In this document: positions 45,294-54,095 of the stretch, piece by piece
Position numbering within the stretch: position 1 is the first letter of the stretch
Layout: every line of letters begins with the position of its first letter
Source: Metabacillus indicus LMG 22858
GTDB taxonomy: Bacteria; Bacillota; Bacilli; Bacillales; Bacillaceae
Direction of reading: 5' to 3'
NCBI RefSeq assembly: GCF_000708755.2
Contig: NZ_JGVU02000001.1
Span: 62,001 to 126,000 of the forward strand
Length of the DNA stretch: 64,000 nucleotides
Notes under the pieces: generated by a model
The model's database searches: none
Seen by the model: only the letters and a program-made list of their open reading frames with translations
What the model was told of the DNA's origin: nothing
Position numbers and translations under genes: made by a program

Positions 45294-45380
45294 TAATTCT
45301 GACTAATCTTATATGGATTGAGCTGATTGGAAAACCAAAGGCTCCCGCCCCATGTCTATTTGGGCTGGGAGCCTTTTTGA
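45294..45380 (+). ncRNA. attenuated leader RNA (or small RNA) upstream of the SsuD gene
   Basis: From the TTGACA/TATTAT promoter the transcript meets a strong terminator after about 85 bases: AAAGGCTCCC (45337-45346) pairs with GGGAGCCTTT (45367-45376), followed by T residues. A small TTGG-AAAA-CCAA hairpin (45327-45338) abuts and overlaps the base of that stem. The SsuD start is 90 bases further. No SAM box, T-box or other known motif was recognised. Either a regulated attenuator for the downstream operon or an independent small RNA. Confidence 0.55.
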
Positions 45381-45466
45381 AAAGAAAGCGGATCCATTTT
45401 TTTATTCAGGCAGCTGAAAATACAGCAGTGCATTCGAGCACAGGCAAATGACTTAGGAGGATATAT

Positions 45467-46543
45467 ATGGAGATATTCTGGTTTTTACCGACAGCAGGCG
45501 ACAGCAGATATTTAGGTACAGATAAAGGCAGGAGGGAGGTCACCATCGAATATTTGCAGCAGGTGGCAAAAGCGGTGGATACGCTTGGGTTCACCGGAGC
45601 ACTCCTCCCGACAGGAAAAGCATGCGAGGATTCATGGGTCATCGCATCAAGCCTTATTCCTGTGACAGAACGGATGAAATTTCTGATAGCACTGAGACCG
45701 GGCTTTACGCCCCCGACGATTGCAGCCCGCATGGCTTCTACTCTTGACCGTATTTCAGGGGGAAGACTTCTTTTGAATATCGTACAGGGAGGGGACCCTG
45801 TTGAGCTGGCAGGAGACGGCCTTCATTTGAGCCATGACAAGCGCTATGAGCAGACAAATGAATTTTTGACGGTATGGAGAAGGCTTTTTGAAGAAGAATC
45901 GGTTGATTTTAAGGGAGAGTATTTTGACATTGCAGGCGGCGGCATCCATCATCCGCCTGTGCAAAAGCCTTATCCTCCGCTGTATCTTGGGGGCACATCA
46001 CCTGCAGCACATGAAGTGGCGGCAGAACACGTTGATTATTATTTGACATGGGGAGAGCCGGTTGAAATCGTGAAAGAGCGAATTGACAAAGTCAGGGAGC
46101 TCGCCGCCAAAAAAGGACGCGAAGTGAAGTTTGGCATCAGGCTTCATGTCATTGTCAGAGAAACGGCGGAAGAGGCATGGAAGGCTGCAGACGAACTCAT
46201 TCAATATGTTGATGAGAGCGTAGTGGAAGCGCAGAGACAAAAATTTGCGCGCTTTGATTCAGTCGCGCAGCGCCGGATGACGGATTTGTCGCTGGACAAC
46301 AAAAACGCGCTTGAAATCGCACCGGGACTGTGGGCAGGAATTGGTCTTGCAAGGGAAGGTGCGGGGACTGCGCTTGTCGGGGATCCGGACAGCGTGGCCG
46401 AAAATATGAAAAAGTACGCCGAAGCAGGCGTAGACACATTCATTATGTCGGGGTATCCGCATCTGGAAGAAGCATACCGCACAGCGGAACTGCTGTTTCC
46501 AAAGCTGCCCCTGAAACATAAAACCATCAAACAGGAGGTATAA
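45467..46543 (+). CDS. ssuD: FMNH2-dependent sulfonate monooxygenase (SsuD-like, LLM class)
   Basis: The 358-residue bacterial-luciferase-like protein is close to alkanesulfonate monooxygenase: [35 protein letters not shown] (about 103-119) and [21 protein letters not shown]. It would use FMNH2 and oxygen to release sulfite and an aldehyde from an organosulfonate. No flavin reductase lies nearby. A perfect AGGAGG precedes the ATG. Unlike B. subtilis ssuBACD it is followed, one base away, by a carbohydrate-type ABC system, so the substrate may be a sulfonated sugar or similar polar sulfonate. Confidence 0.88.
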   Translation: MEIFWFLPTAGDSRYLGTDKGRREVTIEYLQQVAKAVDTLGFTGALLPTGKACEDSWVIASSLIPVTERMKFLIALRPGFTPPTIAARMASTLDRISGGRLLLNIVQGGDPVELAGDGLHLSHDKRYEQTNEFLTVWRRLFEEESVDFKGEYFDIAGGGIHHPPVQKPYPPLYLGGTSPAAHEVAAEHVDYYLTWGEPVEIVKERIDKVRELAAKKGREVKFGIRLHVIVRETAEEAWKAADELIQYVDESVVEAQRQKFARFDSVAQRRMTDLSLDNKNALEIAPGLWAGIGLAREGAGTALVGDPDSVAENMKKYAEAGVDTFIMSGYPHLEEAYRTAELLFPKLPLKHKTIKQEV

Positions 46544-46544
46544 G

Positions 46545-47798
46545 ATGAACAAAAAGCTCAGCAGCTTCTTAGCGGCAATATTCGTAATGGTCCTTGCTTT
46601 AGCCGGGTGCTCCTCGAATGAAACCGGAGGGAGCGGAAAAGACGGAGTGACAGAAATCAGCTTTATCCACTGGCGCGGGGAGGATGCTGAAGTTTTTAAA
46701 GAACTGATCAGCAAATTCGAAAAAGAGAATCCGAAAATCAAAGTAAACATGACAGTCTATCCATCTGAAGAATATCAGTCTACTGCACAGACGCTGCTCA
46801 GAGACGGTTCAACGGGAGATGTGTTTACATCATTCCCGGGATCTCAATTTGAAATTATTAAAAAAGCAGGCTTTTTCGCTGACCTTTCCAATGAGGAATT
46901 TGTTCAGAATTACAACGAAAACCTGATAGAAGCAGGAAAGGCAGACGGCAAACAGCTTGCCGTTCCGCTGCAGCTTGTCTATAACCAGCCTGTCTATAAT
47001 GCAGGTATTTTTGAAGAACTCGGACTGGAGCCCCCTAAAGACTGGGAAGGATTTTTGGCTCTTTGCGAAACTCTTAAAGAAAACGGCTATACACCTATCG
47101 CCTTCCCTGGAGCTGATATTGGCCCGGGACAGCTGATGAACAGCATGATGATGAACAATGCGCCGGACGAAGAGATTTTTGCGAAGCTTATGGCCGGCGA
47201 TGCAAAATTGACGGATGAGTGGTGGGTCAAGACGCTTTCTCAATTTAAAGAGCTTACTGACAAAGGCTACATTGCTAAAGAAGCCCTCGGCACAAAGCAT
47301 GACGGAGCCATTGCGCTGATGGCCCAGGAAAAAGCAGGAATGCTTGCAAGCGGATCTTACGCTATGGCCGGCATTAAGCAGCAAAATCCGGACATTAAGC
47401 TGCAGCTTCTTGCGCCAATCACAGTTGCTGAAAATGAAGCAAAATACGAGGGGGTCCACACAACCACGTTCATGCTTGCAGTCAACAGCAAATCAGAGAA
47501 GCAGGATGCAGCAAAAAAATTCGTGAGCTTCCTTTCTGAATCAGAAAATGCAGGAGAGTATGCAAATAAAACAGGCCAGCACGTAACGCTTAAAGATGTC
47601 ACGTATGAGTCTGAAGAACTGAAAGATACAGCTGTCTGGATGGAAAAAAACACACGGTTCCAGCCGCGCTTTCTGATTCCAAATGCAGATGTTGAAAAAG
47701 CGGTGATCGCGTCCATTCAAGCTGTCATCGGCGGAACGGATCCTGAAAAAGCAGCTGCAGAAGCACAAAAAATTGTTGAGCAGAACTTAAGCAAGTAA
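46545..47798 (+). CDS. carbohydrate-type ABC transporter solute-binding lipoprotein
   Basis: The 417-residue protein has a lipoprotein signal peptide with lipobox LAGC (Cys22) and the fold of CUT1 family binding proteins (SBP_bac_1): FIHWRGEDAEVFKELISKFE, then DVFTSFPGSQF and ALMAQEKAGMLASGSYAMAG. CUT1 binders usually bind oligosaccharides or sugar derivatives. AGGAGG precedes the ATG. The gene lies one base after ssuD, implying that the sulfonate oxygenase acts on the imported compound. Confidence 0.9.
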   Translation: MNKKLSSFLAAIFVMVLALAGCSSNETGGSGKDGVTEISFIHWRGEDAEVFKELISKFEKENPKIKVNMTVYPSEEYQSTAQTLLRDGSTGDVFTSFPGSQFEIIKKAGFFADLSNEEFVQNYNENLIEAGKADGKQLAVPLQLVYNQPVYNAGIFEELGLEPPKDWEGFLALCETLKENGYTPIAFPGADIGPGQLMNSMMMNNAPDEEIFAKLMAGDAKLTDEWWVKTLSQFKELTDKGYIAKEALGTKHDGAIALMAQEKAGMLASGSYAMAGIKQQNPDIKLQLLAPITVAENEAKYEGVHTTTFMLAVNSKSEKQDAAKKFVSFLSESENAGEYANKTGQHVTLKDVTYESEELKDTAVWMEKNTRFQPRFLIPNADVEKAVIASIQAVIGGTDPEKAAAEAQKIVEQNLSK

Positions 47799-47803
47799 AC
47801 CGG

Positions 47804-47833
47804 AGAAGAGGGGGAAAGCCCCTCTTCTTCTCA
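47804..47833 (+). other. intercistronic hairpin between binding protein and permease genes
   Basis: AGAAGAGGGG (47804-47813) and CCCCTCTTCT (47819-47828) form a 10-bp stem without a proper T run. Such hairpins commonly stabilise binding-protein mRNA and lower permease expression. Confidence 0.65.
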
Positions 47834-47854
47834 TCATGAAAGGAGGCCTTTTCA

Positions 47855-48733
47855 TTGCTGAAACATAACAAATCACTGCTGTTCTTTCTGGCACCCGGCA
47901 TTCTTGTGTACAGCATCTTTTTTATCTACCCGACACTGAGCGCCTTCTTTTACTCATTTACAAACTGGGACGGCATATCCCCGGATTTTGATTTCGTCGG
48001 AGTGACCAATTATATCAATCTCGCGACAAATGATTCTATTTTTGCAAAAGCACTTGGAAACAACGTGAAATTCATGTTGTTTGTCGTTGTTTTTCAAACG
48101 CTGTTTTCCCTTGTCTTTGCCCTTTTCCTGATTAAAAACACAAGAACCAATGTTTTTTTCAGGGCACTGTTCTTTTTTCCTACGATTTTATCCTCTGTTT
48201 CAGTCGCCTTTATCTGGTCGTTTATTTACGATCCAAACCTTGGGCTCCTTAAAACCATTCTTACAGGGCTGCAGCTTGATTTCCTGGCACAGAACTGGCT
48301 GGGTGATGAGAAGATCGCCATTTTTTCAATTGCTGTCGTGCAAGTATGGTTTCATACAGGACAGATGATTATTATCTTTGTTGCCGGTCTTCAGAGCATT
48401 CCTGCCGATCTTTACGAGGTGGCCAAAATTGAAGGGGCAAGCAGATGGCAGACGTTCAAAAAAGTCACATGGCCGCTTGTTGCTCCCGCAGCAACCATCG
48501 TTGTCGCGTACACAACGATACAATCATTTAAAGCGTTCGATCTGATCTTTGCCATGACGCGCGGAGGTCCGAACTATTCAACGGAGATTATCGCAACCCT
48601 GATTTACACAACGGCATTCAGGAGCTTTAAATTTGGCTATGCATCAGCAGAATCCGTTATTTTTATGGCCGTCATTGCCTTGATTACGTTTGTGCAGTTT
48701 AAGGCATTGCGCGCAAACAGGGTCGACTACTGA
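47855..48733 (+). CDS. carbohydrate-type ABC permease (MalF/MsmF family)
   Basis: The 292-residue protein has six membrane segments and the ABC permease EAA loop (DLYEVAKIEGASRWQTFKKV). It begins at TTG behind AAAGGAGG. It is one half of a heteromeric CUT1 permease; the other half follows after 17 bases. Confidence 0.9.
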   Translation: MLKHNKSLLFFLAPGILVYSIFFIYPTLSAFFYSFTNWDGISPDFDFVGVTNYINLATNDSIFAKALGNNVKFMLFVVVFQTLFSLVFALFLIKNTRTNVFFRALFFFPTILSSVSVAFIWSFIYDPNLGLLKTILTGLQLDFLAQNWLGDEKIAIFSIAVVQVWFHTGQMIIIFVAGLQSIPADLYEVAKIEGASRWQTFKKVTWPLVAPAATIVVAYTTIQSFKAFDLIFAMTRGGPNYSTEIIATLIYTTAFRSFKFGYASAESVIFMAVIALITFVQFKALRANRVDY

Positions 48734-48750
48734 GGAAAGGGTGACGAACG

Positions 48751-49560
48751 TTGAAAGGAACAAAGTACGGACTCATACTAATCTACGCAGCCATTATCAT
48801 CATTCCGATCTTCGCCATCTTTTTAACAACGTTTAAAACGATTGCTGAAATGTATGAAAATGTACTCGGACTGCCTGAACGGTTTTCAGTGTCAAATTAC
48901 ATATCTATTTTTAAAGATCAGTCGATGGGCCTGTATTTTCAGAACAGCTCGGTTGTCACACTTGTATCCGTCTTTCTGACGCTGTTTTTTGCAAGCCTGA
49001 TCGCCTTTGCCATCACGCGGATCGGCGGTGTACTCAGCGCTGCTGTGTTCGGATTTTTCACACTCGGCATGATGATTCCTGCGCAGGTGAACATGATTCC
49101 GCTCTATCAGTTGATTTTTCAGCTGAAGCTGACGAACAGTCTCGTGGGACTGATGATCGTCAACATTGCGGCTACCTTGCCTGTTGCTGTTTTCATTCTC
49201 ACTGGATTCATGAAAACTCTGCCGAAATCGTTGTTTGAAGCAGGATCCATTGACGGCGCCGGGAACTGGCTGATGTACCGCAAAATTGCCCTGCCGCTCT
49301 CGCTTCCATCGCTGTCTGCAACAGCCATTTTTCTGTTTGTGATGCACTGGAACGACCTGCTGTACCCTTTGCTTTTCATCACGAAAGATGAATATAAGAC
49401 CTTGCCGCTTGCTCTGCTTGAATTCCAAGGGGAGTACATGACGAACTATCCGATGCTGTTCACCGGCGTGATGATTGCCTCTGCGCCGCTTATTATTGCC
49501 TACATCTTCCTTCAGAAATATTTTATTGCGGGAATGACTGCAGGCTCGGTGAAGGGCTGA
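48751..49560 (+). CDS. carbohydrate-type ABC permease (MalG/MsmG family)
   Basis: The 269-residue protein has six membrane segments and an EAA loop (LFEAGSIDGAGNWLMYRKIALP). It begins at TTG behind GAAAGGG. No ATP-binding subunit gene follows, typical of Firmicute CUT1 systems that share the MsmX-type ATPase. Last gene of the operon; the stretch 49561-49638 shows no terminator that I can defend. Confidence 0.9.
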   Translation: MKGTKYGLILIYAAIIIIPIFAIFLTTFKTIAEMYENVLGLPERFSVSNYISIFKDQSMGLYFQNSSVVTLVSVFLTLFFASLIAFAITRIGGVLSAAVFGFFTLGMMIPAQVNMIPLYQLIFQLKLTNSLVGLMIVNIAATLPVAVFILTGFMKTLPKSLFEAGSIDGAGNWLMYRKIALPLSLPSLSATAIFLFVMHWNDLLYPLLFITKDEYKTLPLALLEFQGEYMTNYPMLFTGVMIASAPLIIAYIFLQKYFIAGMTAGSVKG

Positions 49561-49638
49561 GTTTTTTGCCCCAAACCCTTGCATTTATGAAAAAAGTGAG
49601 GTAAGGTAATAAAAACATTTAAAAAATTCATACTATTT

Positions 49639-49822
49639 ATTCTTATCCAGAGAGGTGGAGGGTTCTGGCCCTGCGAAACCTCAGCAACCGGAAAAGATCA
49701 GGCAGATGCCTGTTCGAACCAAGGTGCTAATTCCAGCAAGCTTGATGCTTGGGAGATAAGAGGAAGCCAGTTTTGCCGAACCAGCGTCTTCTTCTTATAT
49801 GAGGAAGGCGCTTTTTATTTTT
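49639..49822 (+). promoter_or_regulatory. SAM-I riboswitch (S-box) with terminator, controlling metI-metC
   Basis: The S-box consensus runs from CTTATCCAGAGAGGTGGAGG through GGCCCTGCGAAACCTCAGCAACC, GTGCTAATTCCAGCAAG and TGGGAGATAAGAG, closing P1 at 49762. A terminator (49783-49791 with 49804-49812, T run) follows. The 3' P1 strand ATAAGAGGAAG can alternatively pair with CTTCTTCTTAT at 49788-49798, giving the antiterminator. High SAM therefore stops transcription of the methionine genes. Confidence 0.96.
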
Positions 49823-49892
49823 CCAAAGCATATAAAAAAGCCCGGTCCAGGGCGTGTAAAAGAAGAAATGACAAACAGGATGGTGTTTAATC

Positions 49893-51017
49893 ATGTCGGA
49901 ACGCATTGAAACAACTTTGGCGCAAATCGGGAATCGCAGTGAAAACATAACGGGAACGGTAAACCCGCCCGTCTACTTTTCAACAGCCTACAGACATAAT
50001 GGAATCGGGGAATCAACAGGGTTTGATTACATCAGGACAGGAAATCCGACGAGAACGATTTTAGAAAAAGCAATCGCAGATCTTGAGCACGGCGATCAGG
50101 GATATGCATTCAGTTCGGGAATGGCAGCCATTCAGACGCTAATGGCCCTGTTTAAAAGCGGGGATGAACTGATTGTCTCTTCCGATTTGTACGGCGGAAC
50201 ATACCGTTTGTTTGAACGGGAATGGCGCAAATACGGCCTTGTTTTCCATTATGCGGATTTTAAAGACGGGGACTGTACAAAGCAGCTGATCAATGACCGC
50301 ACAAAGGCGATTTTTCTGGAGACTCCGACAAATCCTTTGATGCAGGAAACAGAGGTCAGCGATATAGCCGAAATGGCACGGGAACACAAGCTGCTGCTGA
50401 TTGTTGATAATACGTTCTACACGCCGATTCTGCAGACGCCGATTTTAGACGGAGCCGATATTGTCATTCACAGTGCTACCAAATATTTGGGCGGACATAA
50501 CGATGTACTTGCAGGTCTTGTCGTCGCAAAAGGCAAAGAGCTTTGCGAAGAGCTTGCCCAGCACCATAATGCAATCGGCGGCGTGCTCTCCCCGTTTGAT
50601 TCATGGCTTTTGATCCGCGGGATGAAGACACTTGCTTTAAGGATGAATCAGCATGAAAAAAATGCAGGACAGGTTGCAGAATTTTTGGAGAGCCAATCCG
50701 AAGTAACGGATGTTTTATACCCGGGAAAAGGCGGAATGCTTTCGTTCAGACTGCAAAAAGAAGAGTGGGTCAATCCATTTTTAAAAGCACTGAAGACGAT
50801 AACCTTTGCTGAGAGCCTCGGAGGCGTTGAGAGCTTTATCACATATCCGGCCACACAGACACATATGGATATTCCAGAAGAGATCAGAGCTGCAAACGGC
50901 GTATGCAACCGCCTCCTGCGCTTTTCAGTCGGCATTGAACACGTGGGTGATCTGGAGCAGGACCTGCTGCAGGCATTTGAATGTATGAAGGAGGCAGATA
51001 AAGTTGAGCAGCGGTAA
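49893..51017 (+). CDS. metI: cystathionine gamma-synthase / O-acetylhomoserine thiolyase MetI
   Basis: The 374-residue Cys/Met-metabolism PLP enzyme has its cofactor lysine at Lys197 in IHSATKYLGGHNDV; SDLYGGTYRLFE and RTGNPTRTILE are family blocks. B. subtilis MetI (YjcI) accepts O-acetylhomoserine with cysteine or sulfide. Position under an S-box and overlap with metC by 14 bases match that operon. Confidence 0.94.
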   Translation: MSERIETTLAQIGNRSENITGTVNPPVYFSTAYRHNGIGESTGFDYIRTGNPTRTILEKAIADLEHGDQGYAFSSGMAAIQTLMALFKSGDELIVSSDLYGGTYRLFEREWRKYGLVFHYADFKDGDCTKQLINDRTKAIFLETPTNPLMQETEVSDIAEMAREHKLLLIVDNTFYTPILQTPILDGADIVIHSATKYLGGHNDVLAGLVVAKGKELCEELAQHHNAIGGVLSPFDSWLLIRGMKTLALRMNQHEKNAGQVAEFLESQSEVTDVLYPGKGGMLSFRLQKEEWVNPFLKALKTITFAESLGGVESFITYPATQTHMDIPEEIRAANGVCNRLLRFSVGIEHVGDLEQDLLQAFECMKEADKVEQR

Positions 51018-52191
51018 GTGGACATTTGAGACGAAACTGCTTCACAACAGTCATAAGGCGCAGAAAGATACAGGGGCGGTCAGCGTTCCCATTCATCATT
51101 CATCAACGTTTCACCAGTTTGATTTTGACGATTACGGCAAATTCGACTACGGCCGTTCAGGCAATCCGACGCGGGAAACACTTGAACAGGCCATTACTGA
51201 ACTTGAAGGCGGAACTAGAGGTTTTGCTTTTGCATCCGGGATGGCAGCAATCTCCACCTGTTTTCTGCTTCTTTCAAAAGGAGACCATGTCCTGATTACA
51301 GAGGATGTTTACGGGGGAACATACCGGATCATTACAGACGTTCTCAGCAGATTCGGCATCGAGTACAGCTTTGTTGACATGACCGATCTGCATGAAGTGG
51401 CTTCTCATATCAGGCCGAATACGAAAGTCATTTACGTTGAAACGCCGTCCAATCCTCTTTTGAAAATTACCGACATCCGGGGGATTACAAAGCTTGCTAA
51501 AGCAAACGGATGCCTGACGTTTTTAGATAATACGTTCCTTACACCAGCTTTGCAGCGGCCGATTGAACTCGGCGTGGACATCGTCCTTCACAGCGCCACC
51601 AAATTCCTTGCCGGACACAGTGACGTCCTTGCAGGCCTTGCCGTTGTAAAGGGAGAGGAGCTTGCAGCGAGAGTACAGAAACTGCAGAACGCATTCGGAG
51701 CCGTCCTCGGCGTCCAGGACTGCTGGCTCGTTCTCCGTGGCATGAAAACATTGAACGTAAGGCTGCAGCAGTCCAGTGAGTCTGCTCGAAAACTCGCAGA
51801 CTATTTATCCCGCCATAAAGCCGTCCGGAACGTGTACTACCCTGGACTCACGTTTCATCCCGGGCACTCGATCCAGCGGTATCAGGCAGATGGTCCTGGA
51901 GCTGTCCTGTCTTTCACACTGGCAGACGAGGATGCCGTCCGCACGCTCGTTAAAAATGTGGAGCTGCCGGTATTTGCGGTAAGCCTTGGAGCGGTCGAAT
52001 CCATTCTGTCCTATCCGGCCAGAATGTCCCACGCCGCCATGCCAAAAGAAGAACGGGAGCGCCGCGGAATTACAGACGGACTATTGCGCATAAGCGTCGG
52101 GCTGGAAAATGCGGATGACCTGATCAAAGATTTTGAGCAGGCGCTTGCAAAACTGCCGGCGAGTGCAGTGGAGAATAAATTAAGAGCTTAA
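51004..52191 (+). CDS. metC: cystathionine beta-lyase MetC
   Basis: The 395-residue PLP enzyme, starting at TTG inside the end of metI behind AAGGAGG, has cofactor Lys200 in LHSATKFLAGHSDV and RSGNPTRETLEQ near residue 51. It splits cystathionine to homocysteine, pyruvate and ammonia. Metabolically it follows MetI; both respond to the upstream SAM riboswitch. It corresponds to B. subtilis YjcJ. Confidence 0.94.
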   Translation: MSSGKWTFETKLLHNSHKAQKDTGAVSVPIHHSSTFHQFDFDDYGKFDYGRSGNPTRETLEQAITELEGGTRGFAFASGMAAISTCFLLLSKGDHVLITEDVYGGTYRIITDVLSRFGIEYSFVDMTDLHEVASHIRPNTKVIYVETPSNPLLKITDIRGITKLAKANGCLTFLDNTFLTPALQRPIELGVDIVLHSATKFLAGHSDVLAGLAVVKGEELAARVQKLQNAFGAVLGVQDCWLVLRGMKTLNVRLQQSSESARKLADYLSRHKAVRNVYYPGLTFHPGHSIQRYQADGPGAVLSFTLADEDAVRTLVKNVELPVFAVSLGAVESILSYPARMSHAAMPKEERERRGITDGLLRISVGLENADDLIKDFEQALAKLPASAVENKLRA

Positions 52192-52214
52192 ATCTAGCGG
52201 AATTAAAAAATACA

Positions 52215-52246
52215 AGACTCTTAACTTGATGTTAGGAGTCTTTATC
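52215..52246 (+). terminator. probable terminator of metI-metC
   Basis: AAGACTC-TTAAC and GTTAG-GAGTCTT form a stem (52215-52226 with 52232-52243, one mismatch); the following T run is short, so function is likely but not certain. Confidence 0.5.
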
Positions 52247-52266
52247 AAGTAATGGAGGAAATGCAG

Positions 52267-53478
52267 ATGTACAGCTATGTTTCACACTTGGAGTGCCCAA
52301 AGTGCGGTGCCGAGTATTCAGTTAAGGACGTGCAGCAGCTTTGCACATGCGGATCTCCGCTTTTGGTGCGCTACCATTTAGATCAAGTGAAGAGCACGTT
52401 AACAAAAGAAGAAATCGGCAGCAGGGAAAACAGTTTGTGGAGATACCACGAGCTGCTGCCTGTTGAGGATCCAAAGCATGTGGTTTCAATGGGCGAGGGC
52501 ATGACCCCTCTTTTGAAAATGGACAGGCTTGGGGCAGAATATGGCCTAACACAGCTGCTTATGAAGGATGAAGGGCTGATACCGACCGGCTCTTTTAAGG
52601 CCAGGGGAGCGGCTGTCGGAATTTCAAAAGCAAAGGAGCTTGGCGTAAGGACCTTTGCGATGCCGACAAACGGAAATGCAGGTGCAGCCTGGTCGCTTTA
52701 TGCTGCCAGAGCGGGGATGGAGCCATATGTCATCATGCCGCTTGATGCTCCGCTCATCACCCGGAAAGAAACCGCCATTTCAGGGGCGAATCTCCATTTA
52801 ATTGACGGACTGATCAGCGATGCGGGAAAAGTTGTGGCGGAGCTTGTGAAAGATCAAGGATTCTATGATGCTTCTACTCTGAAGGAACCTTACCGCATTG
52901 AAGGGAAAAAGACGATGGGATATGAAATCGCCGAACAGCTCGGCTGGGAGGTGCCTGATGTCATTCTTTATCCGACAGGAGGAGGAGTGGGCATTATCGG
53001 AATCTACAAAGCGCTCCGGGAGCTGCAGGAGCTCGGCTGGATCAGCAAGGAGAGGATGCCTCGCCTTGTTGCCGTTCAGGCTGAGGGATGTGCGCCGATT
53101 GTAAAAGCTTTTGAAGAAGGAAAAGCTGAATCGGAGTTCTGGGAAAATTCGCAGACGGACGCGTTCGGCATTAACGTTCCGAAGGCAATCGGTGATTTCC
53201 TTGTACTGGAGGGAATTTATGAAACAGAAGGGAATGCCATAGCTGTATCAGAAGAGGAAATTAAGGCAGAACAAGCCCTGACGGCAAAGCTTGAAGGGTG
53301 TTTTATTTGTCCTGAAGGTGCCGCAACATTTGCTGCTGCCCGGAGATTGAAGGAAAGCGGATGGATCAGGGAAGACGAGAAAGTGGTCTGCCTGAACACC
53401 GGCCAGGGCATCAAATATCCGGAGACGGTACGCGCAGAGGCGCCGGTTCTGAAAAAAGGCGAAAAGCTCTCACTCTAA
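52267..53478 (+). CDS. threonine synthase-like PLP enzyme with N-terminal zinc ribbon
   Basis: The 403-residue protein has a zinc-ribbon start (Cys10, Cys13, Cys26, Cys28) and a fold-type II PLP core with Lys111 in PTGSFKARGA, NGNAGAAWSLYAARAG and the phosphate-binding glycines TGGGVGIIGIYKAL. It is about 50 residues longer than the thrC product of B. subtilis and may be a second, divergent threonine synthase. ATG 52267 is eight bases from GGAGG; ATGs at 52252 and 52261 are less well spaced. It stands outside an hom-thrB operon. Confidence 0.82.
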   Translation: MYSYVSHLECPKCGAEYSVKDVQQLCTCGSPLLVRYHLDQVKSTLTKEEIGSRENSLWRYHELLPVEDPKHVVSMGEGMTPLLKMDRLGAEYGLTQLLMKDEGLIPTGSFKARGAAVGISKAKELGVRTFAMPTNGNAGAAWSLYAARAGMEPYVIMPLDAPLITRKETAISGANLHLIDGLISDAGKVVAELVKDQGFYDASTLKEPYRIEGKKTMGYEIAEQLGWEVPDVILYPTGGGVGIIGIYKALRELQELGWISKERMPRLVAVQAEGCAPIVKAFEEGKAESEFWENSQTDAFGINVPKAIGDFLVLEGIYETEGNAIAVSEEEIKAEQALTAKLEGCFICPEGAATFAAARRLKESGWIREDEKVVCLNTGQGIKYPETVRAEAPVLKKGEKLSL

Positions 53479-53558
53479 ACTTCTACTCCATCAGCGGGAT
53501 TCATATACTGTAGCAATGTACAGGCAGTCTTGTGCATAATCGGCTGTGGAGGTGCAAG

Positions 53559-53933
53559 ATGATTGTTGAAGTAAGTGCTGCAGGAGCTGCGCTCGCCTTT
53601 ATGTTACTCGTCGCCTATTTAATTCAGACTCTCCGCAAGGGCATGACGACTCTTGATGAGACGAATGAAACGCTTGCGGAAGTAAGGAAAGCGGTCCATG
53701 ATCTGTCGGGGGAAGCAGAAGAACTTATCCAATCTGCCAATCAGATCACGGTTGATGTGAAAGGCAAGATGAAGACAGTGGAACCGCTGTTTGAATCCGC
53801 ACAGGACATGGGAGAAGTTCTGAACAGTGTGACCCATACCGTAAAACAGGCGGCATCGGGCTATGGATACGGACTCCCTCCAGTGAAAAACGATGATCCC
53901 CCAAACCGTGAGATGAAAATCAGGCTTAAATGA
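53559..53933 (+). CDS. DUF948 (YoxC-like) protein
   Basis: The 124-residue protein has one N-terminal membrane segment (residues 5-25, GAALAFMLLVAYLIQTL) and a helical, heptad-rich remainder (ETLAEVRKAVHDLSGEAEELI), the layout of DUF948 proteins. Function unknown. ATG 53559 follows GGAGGTG. A terminator follows. Confidence 0.82.
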   Translation: MIVEVSAAGAALAFMLLVAYLIQTLRKGMTTLDETNETLAEVRKAVHDLSGEAEELIQSANQITVDVKGKMKTVEPLFESAQDMGEVLNSVTHTVKQAASGYGYGLPPVKNDDPPNREMKIRLK

Positions 53934-53966
53934 ACGTTTCCTCAACAGAATTGAAATGACACATGA

Positions 53967-54012
53967 AACAGCAGGCACATTCTTTGGAGAATAGTGCCTG
54001 CTGTTTTTGTTT
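53967..54012 (+). terminator. terminator after the DUF948 gene
   Basis: AACAGCAGGCAC and GTGCCTGCTGTT form a perfect 12-bp stem (53967-53978 with 53994-54005), then T residues. Confidence 0.9.
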
Positions 54013-54095
54013 TACATGGTATTATTGTAAAAAACAGATAATTTGATAAAAGATGGAAGCCTATATTATTACGAAAAAAGATAAGGAGTGAAGGC

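Noticed and set aside
45294-45467. SAM riboswitch or T-box before ssuD
   Set aside because: No S-box core and no AGGGTGG T-box sequence; only a hairpin terminator is visible.
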